Part shown: piece by piece, positions 16,494-24,915 of the stretch | Layout of the letters: the number at the start of each line of letters is the position of its first letter | How positions within the stretch are numbered: the stretch's first letter is position 1 | NCBI GenBank assembly: GCA_016938655.1 | Contig: JAFGUG010000031.1 | Location: forward strand, 1 to 64,000 | Length of the DNA stretch: 64,000 nucleotides | From: Thiotrichales bacterium | GTDB lineage: Bacteria; Pseudomonadota; Gammaproteobacteria; Thiomicrospirales; Thiomicrospiraceae | Direction of reading: 5' to 3' | Position numbers and translations under genes: made by a program | The notes under the pieces: model-generated | What the model was told of the DNA's origin: nothing | Database searches by the model: none | What the model saw: the letters and a program-made list of their open reading frames with translations, nothing else

Positions 16494-17821
16494 TTTGAAT
16501 TTGGGTTCCTATTTTTTGCTTCTATCCATTGTGCCATATATTGCGTGCTTTTATGGTGGTGATGACGCAACATACTCCCTATAAAGTTTTGGGTGCGATG
16601 CATTTGAAGTTCATTCTGAAGTTGTAGCAAGGTGTTAATAAAAGCATGGCCTAAGTTAGGTTGTTGATAGCGTTGTTCACCCAGCTTAAAGCCGCGTTTT
16701 TGAGCCAGTTGCCAGATTTTTTTATCGGTATAAAGTGCGATTGACTGCTCAGTTAAATTTTTTTCTGTTTCACCAATGTAGCCAGGCCAAGCGTTGTTGT
16801 TTGCTGTTACTGGAAGCATTCCTTCGCTGCCAATTGGCGTTGTAATCGTTGGAGTGCCGCACAACATAGCTTCAGCGAGCTTGCCTTTTATACCGGCTCC
16901 AAAACGCAGGGGTGCAAGCATAATGCGAGCATGAGCGATGACCTCTAGTGCATCTTTTGCCCAGCCTTTGACTAAAAACCCTTGCTTTGGGTTGTGTAGG
17001 TTGGTGACTTTTTTAGCCGGATAGGCACCGTATACATGCAACTCGGCCTGCGGAAGTTGTTGCCGAATGGCTGGCCAAATGGATTCTTTTAGCCACAAAA
17101 CGGAATCCCAGTTGGGGGCGTGTCGAAAATTACCAATAAACACAAAGTGCTGTCTTCGTTCAAAATCAGGCAGTAATTGATCGAGTTTTTGATAGATAAA
17201 AGGCAGGGTAAACAGTAGGTTAGCGTTTATTTTAAATGCGTTTTGGAGAAGTTTGGATTCGAACTCAGAAATCATCAGTGTTAAATCACAGCGTAAAATG
17301 GAAGCAATTTCACGTTGCGCTAAATCGGCGTTAGCCATGGCATTAAATAGGTGAGAATCAGATTGGTTCCACAACACAGACAAATCTAAGCAGGCCTGCT
17401 CACTTTCCGTTTTATGACTCGTTTCTTGATTTGATTTTAATAACGTTTTTAGCCCTTGTTGGCGTGCTTCCCTTAAACTGTGTAAGTCTTCGGTATTTAA
17501 AATGCGCATGGCTTTTGGGCAGACGGTTTCTACTCGCCAACCAAACTGCTCTTCCATCATAAATCGGTCAAAAATTACGACTGTGGGCTGCAAAGTATTC
17601 AAAAAGTCATCAAAAGAGGCGTTGTTCAGTTCTATGTTTTGCTCTTGAATGCCAAACGGAGTTAAATCTAAGCGATGTTCTCCCAAATTTGATGGGCTGG
17701 CAAACGTTATTTCAAAATCATGGGCTTTAAAAAGATGAATCAGTTGCATCATGCGCGTGCCAGCGGCCGATGAATTGGGCTCTGGCCAAACATAGCCAAT
17801 AATTAGGAGGGTTTGATTCAT
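16490..17821 (-). CDS. Glycosyltransferase (GT-B fold, group 1-like)
   Basis: A 443-residue protein predicted to transfer a sugar from an activated donor onto an envelope or surface glycan. The N-terminal Rossmann half opens with [20 protein letters not shown], typical of GT4-like enzymes with a Gly/Ala-rich acceptor loop. The C-terminal half has [19 protein letters not shown] and [24 protein letters not shown], which carries the conserved Lys and acidic (GxKGKLxEA) nucleotide-sugar site. No neighbouring polysaccharide cluster is visible, so the substrate is unknown. The C terminus has a His run (RHHHHK). It contains an exact palindrome copy at 17389-17400 (EQACLD). Confidence 0.85.
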   Translation of the reverse strand: MNQTLLIIGYVWPEPNSSAAGTRMMQLIHLFKAHDFEITFASPSNLGEHRLDLTPFGIQEQNIELNNASFDDFLNTLQPTVVIFDRFMMEEQFGWRVETVCPKAMRILNTEDLHSLREARQQGLKTLLKSNQETSHKTESEQACLDLSVLWNQSDSHLFNAMANADLAQREIASILRCDLTLMISEFESKLLQNAFKINANLLFTLPFIYQKLDQLLPDFERRQHFVFIGNFRHAPNWDSVLWLKESIWPAIRQQLPQAELHVYGAYPAKKVTNLHNPKQGFLVKGWAKDALEVIAHARIMLAPLRFGAGIKGKLAEAMLCGTPTITTPIGSEGMLPVTANNNAWPGYIGETEKNLTEQSIALYTDKKIWQLAQKRGFKLGEQRYQQPNLGHAFINTLLQLQNELQMHRTQNFIGSMLRHHHHKSTQYMAQWIEAKNRNPNSK

Positions 17822-18030
17822 TGTCGATTCTTAATTTAATGGGTAAACGCAAAAAACGGTACTCAATAGTATAGAGGGTTTTAGTCATAACCGCTTTAGT
17901 AAACCCTAAGGGTGATAAATTCACTACGCCAAAAAACATTACGCGAATTTGATGGGACAGAACTTGAATAAATAGCCACTAAGGCCATAATACTTAGATA
18001 ACCACAATAGACGAATAAAAGTAGGCTCTA

Positions 18031-18369
18031 ATGAAAGAAAATTTAAAAATATTGCTCTTAAGTAGCTTGTTGGTATCGGTTTTAGCAGCGCCTGCAATCT
18101 CGCAGGCAAGTACTTGGGAGAGCTTAAAAGAAGGCGCCGCACAAGGCTGGGATAAGACCAAAGAGGTTGTATCAGAGTTAACCGAAGAGACCAAAGAAGC
18201 GGTGAATGATGAAGAGAATCAAGAGACTGTAAAAGCGATTTGGAAAAATGTAAAAACAGATGCTTCGCGTGCTTGGGAAGCCACTAAAGAAGGGGCCGGT
18301 GAGGTGTCTGAGAAAGTGGTGGAAACCAGTAAAGAGGGCATGGAAAAAGCCAAAGAACTCGCTGAGTAA
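18031..18369 (+). CDS. Exported amphipathic helical protein (LEA/apolipophorin-like composition)
   Basis: A 112-residue protein with a signal peptide (hydrophobic residues 5-20, cleavage probably after AISQA or QAS). The rest is almost entirely helix-forming, with recurring 11-residue-like patterns such as WDKTKEVVSE, TKEAVNDE and WEATKEGAGEVSEKVVE. Such Lys/Glu/Ala/Thr-rich sequences are typical of LEA-like stress proteins or membrane-surface helices. No enzyme motif is seen. It heads a group of three small envelope proteins on the same strand. Confidence 0.7.
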   Translation: MKENLKILLLSSLLVSVLAAPAISQASTWESLKEGAAQGWDKTKEVVSELTEETKEAVNDEENQETVKAIWKNVKTDASRAWEATKEGAGEVSEKVVETSKEGMEKAKELAE

Positions 18370-18434
18370 GGGCCGACAGCTTTGTTTAAAAGTACACAAT
18401 GAAACACGCCACTAATTTAAAAGAGAGAACGATT

Positions 18435-18749
18435 ATGAATTTGTCTTCAACCATCAAAACAGCGACTTTGATTACCATAACCGGTCTAGCCTTAAGTGGC
18501 CTTTCGGGCTGTGAAAAGGTCACGAACAGTGCTAAAAACATTCAATCTGACTGGGTAGGTCTAGATCGAACGGTAGAAGTGTACAGTTGCATGAGTGGTA
18601 AATTGCTTAAAGTATACAAGGGGGATATTCGTATAAACCCAGAAGATAATTATGGCGCGTCACTCTTGGTAAACGGTAAAAAATTGCATACAAATTTGTG
18701 TTATATTATTGCCGAAAAAGGCATCAAAGAAGAGCCATTATCTCCATAG
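18435..18749 (+). CDS. Small lipoprotein, unknown function
   Basis: A 104-residue protein with signal sequence and lipobox LSGC followed by EKV. The mature part has two Cys (in YSCMSGK and TNLCYI) and a compact beta-like sequence (VEVYSC, LKVYKGD). I recognise no family. The ATG at 18435 with AAGAGAGAAC upstream is preferred to an ATG 12 codons earlier, because the latter would add polar residues before the signal peptide. Confidence 0.65.
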   Translation: MNLSSTIKTATLITITGLALSGLSGCEKVTNSAKNIQSDWVGLDRTVEVYSCMSGKLLKVYKGDIRINPEDNYGASLLVNGKKLHTNLCYIIAEKGIKEEPLSP

Positions 18750-18794
18750 TTTCTTTGGTTTATTAACCGTTAAATCTCAAGTGAATTTTGTAAA

Positions 18795-19148
18795 ATGAAA
18801 TCAGCTTTAAAATCAGCAGGCCTGCTAATGGGTGCTGCGGCAATCTTGGCCTTAACAGGGTGTTCAACCACCGCTCAAGTAGAAAAAATGGGAGAGCAAA
18901 CCTATAAACTTACTGCGTTTTACAATGAACCGGTGCAAGGGTTTGACAGTTGGTCTTTGCGAAGTGAAGCAAAGCAGTTGTGCCCAACGGGTCACCACTA
19001 CCTTCTTCGTAAAGCGGGCAAAGCCTCGGAAATGGCCACCAATCATGCATCATGCGTGACCGGTGCTAATTGTGAATATGCTTTAGAGTGGCGCATTAAG
19101 TGCACCGATCAGCCACAAGAGAAATTTACCATCTTTGGTAAAACATAA
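18795..19148 (+). CDS. Small Cys-containing lipoprotein, unknown function
   Basis: A 117-residue protein with signal peptide and lipobox LTGC (Cys near residue 23). The mature domain has four more Cys (LCPTG, SCVTGANC, IKCTD), possibly two disulfides, and the motif AKQLCPTGHHYLLRKAGK. An exact copy of the iterated palindrome (18815-18826) encodes SAGLLM of the signal peptide. The function is unknown. It resembles small gammaproteobacterial outer-membrane lipoproteins only in general layout. Confidence 0.65.
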   Translation: MKSALKSAGLLMGAAAILALTGCSTTAQVEKMGEQTYKLTAFYNEPVQGFDSWSLRSEAKQLCPTGHHYLLRKAGKASEMATNHASCVTGANCEYALEWRIKCTDQPQEKFTIFGKT

Positions 19149-19190
19149 CGGCCAGCCAAGGCTGTATATGGTTGGGAGAGAATAATTTTA

Positions 19191-20501
19191 ATGAATGAAG
19201 TAAAAGGTTCATCCCAGCCCGTTGTTAATAAACGCCCTATCTATTTGTTTGGCAGTTTTTTGCTGATTGCTTATCTAATCATCGCATTTGTCATGATGGA
19301 TAAGGCTAGAGAAACCGTTATAGAGAGTAAGCTTTCAAATTTAAGTCAGCAATTACTCTATCAAGACGCCCTCCGCACTTACATTGCACATCAACTCAAA
19401 CCTGTGTTTTTTGAACTGCAACATGAGTCGAAACTCTCCCCCGATTTCTTTGACTCTCGCGCCCTGTCAGGTACCTACATTACTCGCCATATTTTTAGTA
19501 TCTTTGATGATAAACTGCACCAAAAACAACTCACCAGTTGGCACTATCGTTTAGCGGCTAAAGCACCTCGAAATCCGATTAATTTGGCCACCGAAGAGGA
19601 GTTAGCATTATTAGAAAAGTTTAATCAAGATCGAACCTTGAAACGTTTTCAGGAGGTAAAGTGGGTAGAGGGTGAAGAGGTCTTGTATGTTGCGTCGCCA
19701 ATGGGAGAGACTACGCCTGACTGTTTGCAATGTCACGGTGATCCGAGCTGGGCGCCTCAAGATATGGTTAATAAATATGGGCCAGTAAGGGGCTTTTATG
19801 AAAATGTGGGCGAGATTCGAGCGTTTATCTCTTACAGCTATAATCTGACTGAGAGCATTGCCAGTGCCAAGCAGACTTATATGTGGATTAGTTTGATTTT
19901 GTTGGTGTTTTTTATCACGATTTTTGGGTCTGTTAGCTTTGCCTACGTGCTTGACCAAAAGAAAAAACTGCTCGTTCTTAAGCAACAAAAAGAACTCGAT
20001 TTTGTGGCGCATCACGACTTTTTAACACAATTGAATAATCGACACGCATTAAACCGTGATTTTCCAGATGCGTTAGAGCGATTTGCAGATGGGCAAACCC
20101 TATACCAATCGATGTGGGTGATGATGTTAGACTTGGACCATTTTAAGTTGATTAATGACGACTTTGGTCATGATGTGGGCGATAAAGTATTGGTGGCTTT
20201 AGCCAGGCTATTTGAAAAACAAATTGCGACGTGTGAGGGGGCTGAGGTTTACCGTATTGGTGGTGAAGAGTTTTTAATCACGCTACCGGGTTTAAATTCG
20301 GTTGTAGTTGAACGATTATTTACGGCGATGCAAGCCGCACTTCAAACCATAGAGATTAAAGGTCTAAACCGAACATTAAGCCTTTCTGCGGGTGCGACCG
20401 AAGTGCTTCGGGGTGAGGTTCAGTTTAGTGTACTTAAACGAGCTGATGGGGCCTTGTATCAAGCCAAAAATAATGGCCGTGCCCAGCTTCATGTTGCTTA
20501 A
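19191..20501 (+). CDS. Haem-sensor (Tll0287/DUF3365-like) diguanylate cyclase
   Basis: A predicted c-di-GMP synthase controlled by a periplasmic c-type-haem sensor. The 436-residue product has a membrane segment (20-36), then a periplasmic domain with CLQCH (residues 178-182) within TTPDCLQCHGDPSWAP. The Tll0287-like (DUF3365) family is named for this covalent haem site. A second membrane segment (about 231-250) leads to GGDEF with HDFLTQLNNR, DLDHFKLINDDFGHD and GGEEF at 357-361. No RxxD precedes GGEEF, so product inhibition through the I-site is probably absent. A redox, oxygen or NO signal is plausible for the haem, but this is inference. Confidence 0.88.
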   Translation: MNEVKGSSQPVVNKRPIYLFGSFLLIAYLIIAFVMMDKARETVIESKLSNLSQQLLYQDALRTYIAHQLKPVFFELQHESKLSPDFFDSRALSGTYITRHIFSIFDDKLHQKQLTSWHYRLAAKAPRNPINLATEEELALLEKFNQDRTLKRFQEVKWVEGEEVLYVASPMGETTPDCLQCHGDPSWAPQDMVNKYGPVRGFYENVGEIRAFISYSYNLTESIASAKQTYMWISLILLVFFITIFGSVSFAYVLDQKKKLLVLKQQKELDFVAHHDFLTQLNNRHALNRDFPDALERFADGQTLYQSMWVMMLDLDHFKLINDDFGHDVGDKVLVALARLFEKQIATCEGAEVYRIGGEEFLITLPGLNSVVVERLFTAMQAALQTIEIKGLNRTLSLSAGATEVLRGEVQFSVLKRADGALYQAKNNGRAQLHVA

Positions 20502-20617
20502 GTACGCATCTTAAAATAGCGCTCTCAGAATGGGGCATACTGCACTTGTTAAGAGTGATACTTAGTTGAGAGTGGACAAATTCTTTGTCATTTTTTTAAT
20601 TTTAAAAGGACCCTAGT

Positions 20618-21850
20618 TTGGTTAAACACTATTTGTGGCTGGTGTTACTAAGTGGCTTTGCCATTTGGTCTGCACAGCAAATTTCAGGTTGGCCTGTGGG
20701 CTGGCAATCATTACTATTTTATGCACCTTACGTCATCGCCGGGATTGGCATTTTTATTAGTGTTGTCTTGAACCGAATGCAACCGATTTTAATGATGTTA
20801 ACGGTCACGTTAACCGTACTTGTTTTAACTTTATTGCCCATTGAAAACAAAGCTTATACGGTTGACATTGTTTACCCTTTGGTTGCGATTTTACTGCCAT
20901 TTAATTTGCTTATTTGGCTCTTTGTGCCAGAGCGCGGTGTTAAGCATATCAGTTATAATATTGTGCTTTTAAGTGTGTTTGTATTGCAGGCCATCGGGAT
21001 TTATTGGGTGGTCTCGACCCTGCCATTTGAATTGATGAATAAGGTCGTACTTCCGATTAGTGACGAAGAGGGATTTTTTATTAAAATTCCATTAATGGGC
21101 AGTTTGCTGATTATTTTAGCGGCAAATGTCTTGCTCATTCGTTTGGCGATGGTGCAGAAGTTAAAAGTGTTAGACCAAGTGACCTTGTTTGTCTTGGTGT
21201 TGATGGCACTGGGCATAAATGGCTTAGCGGGTTACGGTACGCTGGGTTGGCTGTCCTCAATTGCTTTATTGATGATTATTTTATCGATGATATTTGATGC
21301 GCATAAGATTGCTTATACCGATGAGCTTACGGGTATGGCTGGTAGGCGTGCGTTGTTTGAATCGTTTATGGGGTTAAACCGAAACTACTCGATTGCCATG
21401 GTTGACATTGACCACTTCAAAAAGTTTAACGATACCTATGGTCACGATATTGGTGATTTAGTTTTAAGAACCGTCAGTAAAGTGCTTAATAGTGTCGGTT
21501 CGGGTGGGAAAGCCTATCGATTTGGAGGGGAAGAGTTTACCGTGGTATTTGCTGGTAAAACACCGGAAGAGGCGCGACCGATTCTGGATGCTTTACGCAA
21601 AGCCGTGGAAGAGACCGAACTTAAATTTACGCATGAAGGCAAAGAGACCCAAACAAAGGTTGCCGTCAGTATCGGTATTGCACCTAGAAATAAAGAATTT
21701 AAAACCCCAGAAGCGGTCATCAAAGCGGCCGACCAAGCCTTGTACCAAGCTAAGGAGATGGGGCGAAATCGTGTGGTAGCATATGGTGACCCCGTTGAAC
21801 AATCACTCAAAAAAGGACAGAAAAGTGCAAGACTCCGTAAGCGAAAATAA
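20618..21850 (+). CDS. Membrane diguanylate cyclase (GGDEF), TTG start
   Basis: A 410-residue product with an N-terminal half of about seven hydrophobic segments and no recognised sensor. It then has a GGDEF domain with TDELTGMAGRR, DIDHFKKFNDTYGHDIGD and FGGEEF; no RxxD I-site is present. The start is TTG at 20618, supported by AAAGGA seven bases upstream; no in-frame ATG exists before well inside the membrane domain. The end overlaps the GTG start of the FKBP gene by 26 bases, indicating coupled expression. A basic tail (LKKGQKSARLRKRK) is encoded in that overlap region. Confidence 0.88.
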   Translation: MVKHYLWLVLLSGFAIWSAQQISGWPVGWQSLLFYAPYVIAGIGIFISVVLNRMQPILMMLTVTLTVLVLTLLPIENKAYTVDIVYPLVAILLPFNLLIWLFVPERGVKHISYNIVLLSVFVLQAIGIYWVVSTLPFELMNKVVLPISDEEGFFIKIPLMGSLLIILAANVLLIRLAMVQKLKVLDQVTLFVLVLMALGINGLAGYGTLGWLSSIALLMIILSMIFDAHKIAYTDELTGMAGRRALFESFMGLNRNYSIAMVDIDHFKKFNDTYGHDIGDLVLRTVSKVLNSVGSGGKAYRFGGEEFTVVFAGKTPEEARPILDALRKAVEETELKFTHEGKETQTKVAVSIGIAPRNKEFKTPEAVIKAADQALYQAKEMGRNRVVAYGDPVEQSLKKGQKSARLRKRK

Positions 21851-22304
21851 ATCAACTGCAACGACTTCACCCGTGCTACAAGTGGGCGAACACAGTGATA
21901 TTGAAATCAGTTTTAGTTTGTCTATTTTTGAAGGCCCTGTGGTTGAAGAGACCGAAGAAGGGGAGACCTTTCGGTTTACCGTGGGCGATGGCTCATTTTT
22001 AAATAAGTTGGATGAGTTGCTAATTGGACTAGAAGTTGGTACGACCGCGACCTTTATGATTCCCCCTGAAGAGGCGTTTGGGCATAAATCATCAGAGAAT
22101 TTCCAAACCATGACTCGCCAAGATTTTCCCGCTGACATGGCGCTGAAAGAGGGGCATGTGATTGGCTTTGATACGCCAACCGGGGATGAGATTCCCGGTA
22201 AAATTGAAAAGGTGAATGGCGATGAGATTTTAATTGACTTCAATCACCCTTTGGCTGGTTTAACGGTCAACTTTGTTGCTAAGATTGAAGCCATTCACAG
22301 CTAA
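21825..22304 (+). CDS. fkpB: FKBP-type peptidyl-prolyl isomerase FkpB/SlpA-like
   Basis: A 159-residue FKBP isomerase, split-flap type. Hallmarks are ISFSLSIFEGPVVEE, FTVGDGSFLNKLDELLIGLEVG, PPEEAFGHKSSENFQ and the closing FNHPLAGLTVNFVAKI. The GTG at 21825 has AAAAGGA eight bases upstream and lies inside the 3' end of the diguanylate cyclase gene. An earlier in-frame ATG at 21783 would only encode shadow residues of the upstream gene. In other gammaproteobacteria fkpB neighbours lspA/ispH; here it follows a GGDEF gene, so the context is different. Confidence 0.88.
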   Translation: MQDSVSENKSTATTSPVLQVGEHSDIEISFSLSIFEGPVVEETEEGETFRFTVGDGSFLNKLDELLIGLEVGTTATFMIPPEEAFGHKSSENFQTMTRQDFPADMALKEGHVIGFDTPTGDEIPGKIEKVNGDEILIDFNHPLAGLTVNFVAKIEAIHS

Positions 22305-22348
22305 AGGGAGTGGGATCTTTGGATCTTAAATAACCTATTAGTCAGGCT

Positions 22349-22388
22349 AAAAACCGAAGATTATGTCGCCTTAATCTTCGGTTTTTTG
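22349..22388. terminator. Bidirectional terminator between fkpB and PP0621-like gene
   Basis: The stem AAACCGAAGATTA / TAATCTTCGGTTT has an eight-base loop and is followed by six T. The right arm overlaps the 3' end of the minus-strand gene, including its stop codon. Confidence 0.85.
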
Positions 22389-22664
22389 TTTTGAACTGGC
22401 ATGAAACTGCTGCATATGGCCTTCACTGCAAAAGGTGTCTTTACCATCAAAATAGGCTTCAGACTGCGGTAAGTGCACACCACACTCAGCACAACGAACC
22501 ATCGCTTGTGTCTCTGAATCCTGTTTTTGGTTAGAGGCCTGCTGATTTTTACCAACACGCTCCTTTTCGCGGTTTTGTTCACGGATTTGAATAATTCGAT
22601 TGAGCGTAAAACGCACAATAAAAAACACAAGAATAACGAAAAGTAGAAAAACGATGGCTCTCAC
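22371..22664 (-). CDS. PP0621-family membrane protein with zinc-ribbon-like Cys residues
   Basis: A 97-residue product with one N-terminal membrane helix (AIVFLLFVILVFFIVRF), a charged Gln-rich middle, and a C-terminal domain with MVRCAECGVHLPQSEA and FCSEGHMQQF. The Cys-x2-Cys and Cys/His pairs form a probable metal site, a layout I associate with the uncharacterised PP0621 family. The start is GTG at 22664. A one-mismatch version of the iterated palindrome lies in its Gln-rich segment. Confidence 0.75.
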   Translation of the reverse strand: MRAIVFLLFVILVFFIVRFTLNRIIQIREQNREKERVGKNQQASNQKQDSETQAMVRCAECGVHLPQSEAYFDGKDTFCSEGHMQQFHASSKQKTED

Positions 22665-22803
22665 GGGAACTCTCTTTGAATTGTTGGTGCAATCATTGTC
22701 TAAAAAACATAAAATAAAAGCAATTTTTTATCTGTAAAACTCTTATCTAAAGGCGCATTGAACGCCGAAGAGTTAAATCCTGAAACCGGAGACGTTTTTT
22801 CAC

Positions 22804-23967
22804 ATGAATCTACATGAATATCAGTCGAAGTCTTTATTTAAAGAATACGGCATTGCTGTCCCAAAAGGGCAACTTATTACACAACTTGACGAATTAGATT
22901 CGGCCATGCAAACCGTCGGTGGTGATGCATGGGTTGTGAAAGCACAGATTCATGCGGGTGCTCGTGGAAAAGCGGGCGGTGTTAAGTTGGTTAAAAGCGC
23001 TGAGGAGGCACATCAAGTCAGCTCTGTGTTGCTTGGTTCTTCATTGGCGACGATTCAAACGGCTGGCAAGGCACTGCCTATAAACAGCTTGCTGATTGAA
23101 GAGACGCTTGCGATTGAAGAAGAACTGTATTTAAGTTTGGTGGTCGATCGCGTTACTCGAAGCCATACCTTTGTGATTTCAGCGTCCGGTGGAATGGATA
23201 TTGAAGCGGTTGCGGAAACTTCGCCAGAGAAAATTTTGAGTATTCACATTGACCCAACAGTGGGCGTCATGCCTTATCAATGCCGTGAAGTTGGGTTTGC
23301 TTTGGGCCTAACGGGCGCTGCTTTTAAACAGCTCGGTCAGTTGATGAATCAGTTTTACCAATTGGCTCTGGATAAAGATGTTTCGCAAATCGAAATTAAT
23401 CCGCTGATTCGTACCGCCGATAATACGCTGATTGCATTGGATGCTAAAGTCAACATTGATTCAAATGCCCTCTATCGTCAGCCCACCTTGGTAGAAATGC
23501 GCGATTACTCACAAGAAGATGAACGAGAGGCCAAAGCCTCTGAATACGATTTAAATTATATTGCCCTAGACGGTGACATTGGCTGTATGGTGAATGGTGC
23601 AGGCCTGGCGATGGCCACGATGGATTTAATTAAATTAAATGGCGGTGAACCCGCTAACTTTTTGGATGTGGGCGGCGGTGCAACACCAGAGCGTGTGGCC
23701 GAAGCGTTTAAACTCATTTTGTCTTCGTCACAGGTAAAGTCCATTTTGGTCAATATCTTTGGTGGTATTGTGCGTTGTGACCTAATTGCCGAAGGCATCA
23801 TTCAAGCGGTTCAAGAGGTGGGGTTAACCATTCCAGTGGTGGTGCGTTTAGAAGGCACTAATGTGGAATTGGGTAGACAAAAATTAGCAGAGAGCGGATT
23901 AAGTATTATTACCGCAAACGATTTGGCAGATGCTGCTCGCAAAGTTGTAGAAGTGGCAGGAGAGTAA
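22804..23967 (+). CDS. sucC: Succinyl-CoA ligase (ADP-forming), beta subunit
   Basis: The beta subunit of the TCA-cycle enzyme that interconverts succinyl-CoA and succinate with ATP formation. The 387-residue protein starts [17 protein letters not shown]. It has the ATP-grasp domain with [23 protein letters not shown], and the C-terminal CoA-ligase-like half ([31 protein letters not shown]). Length and motifs match the family. It lies two bases upstream of sucD. Neither sucAB nor sdh genes are adjacent, so whether it runs in an oxidative or reductive branch cannot be told here. Confidence 0.96.
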   Translation: MNLHEYQSKSLFKEYGIAVPKGQLITQLDELDSAMQTVGGDAWVVKAQIHAGARGKAGGVKLVKSAEEAHQVSSVLLGSSLATIQTAGKALPINSLLIEETLAIEEELYLSLVVDRVTRSHTFVISASGGMDIEAVAETSPEKILSIHIDPTVGVMPYQCREVGFALGLTGAAFKQLGQLMNQFYQLALDKDVSQIEINPLIRTADNTLIALDAKVNIDSNALYRQPTLVEMRDYSQEDEREAKASEYDLNYIALDGDIGCMVNGAGLAMATMDLIKLNGGEPANFLDVGGGATPERVAEAFKLILSSSQVKSILVNIFGGIVRCDLIAEGIIQAVQEVGLTIPVVVRLEGTNVELGRQKLAESGLSIITANDLADAARKVVEVAGE

Positions 23968-23969
23968 AT

Positions 23970-24851
23970 ATGAGTATTTTAATTAATCACGAAACAAAGG
24001 TAATCTGCCAAGGTTTTACTGGAAAACAAGGCTCATTTCACTCAGAGCAAGCCATCGCTTACGGAACCAAAATGGTCGGCGGGGTTACACCCGGAAAAGG
24101 GGGGCAGACGCATTTAGGGCTGCCAGTCTTTAATACCGTTAAAGAAGCCGTTGAAATTGCGGGTGCCGAAGCCTCGATGATTTATGTGCCACCGGCTTTT
24201 GCGGCGGACTCGATTATTGAAGCGATTAACGCCGGTATTAAAGTCATTACCTGTATTACCGAGGGCATTCCGGTTGCCGATATGCTTAAAGTGCGTGCAG
24301 TTTTAGAAAAGTCCGACTCTTATTTAATTGGGCCAAACTGCCCTGGTTTGATTACTCCGGGTGATAATCAAGACGGCTGTAAAATTGGGATTATGCCTGG
24401 GCATATTCATTTAAAAGGCAAAATTGGTGTGGTGTCACGCTCGGGAACTCTAACCTATGAAGCGGTTCATCAAACCACGCAAAATGGATTAGGGCAGTCA
24501 ACTTGTGTTGGAATTGGCGGTGACCCGATTCAAGGCATGAACTTTATTGACTGCTTAGCGCTGTTTCAAGACGATCCGCAAACCGAAGGGATTATTATGG
24601 TCGGTGAAATTGGCGGTCAAGCCGAAGAAGATGCGGCAGCATTCATTCAAGCCAATGTCACCAAACCGGTGGTTGCTTATATTGCAGGGGTAACGGCACC
24701 AGCCGGTAAACGTATGGGGCATGCTGGTGCGATTGTGAGTGGTGGTAAAGGAACGGCAGAAGCCAAATTTGCAGCCTTGGAAGCGGCCGGTGTGACGGTG
24801 GTACGATCGCCTGCAGATCTGGGTTCAGCGATCAAACAAAAACTGGGCTAG
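23970..24851 (+). CDS. sucD: Succinyl-CoA ligase (ADP-forming), alpha subunit
   Basis: The alpha subunit carries the phosphohistidine and CoA-binding site. The 293-residue product has the Rossmann opening [43 protein letters not shown], and [17 protein letters not shown] with the catalytic His. It is co-transcribed with sucC. The sequence is intact and typical in length. Confidence 0.96.
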   Translation: MSILINHETKVICQGFTGKQGSFHSEQAIAYGTKMVGGVTPGKGGQTHLGLPVFNTVKEAVEIAGAEASMIYVPPAFAADSIIEAINAGIKVITCITEGIPVADMLKVRAVLEKSDSYLIGPNCPGLITPGDNQDGCKIGIMPGHIHLKGKIGVVSRSGTLTYEAVHQTTQNGLGQSTCVGIGGDPIQGMNFIDCLALFQDDPQTEGIIMVGEIGGQAEEDAAAFIQANVTKPVVAYIAGVTAPAGKRMGHAGAIVSGGKGTAEAKFAALEAAGVTVVRSPADLGSAIKQKLG

Positions 24852-24915
24852 TTCTTTTGGGCTTGGCTATTTTGCAGTGCTAATTAATGAACATTAACTG
24901 GATTTGAGAACAAAC

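Noticed and set aside
17240-17265. GGATTCGAACTC resembling a tRNA T-arm
   Set aside because: It lies inside the glycosyltransferase gene with no acceptor or anticodon stems around it.
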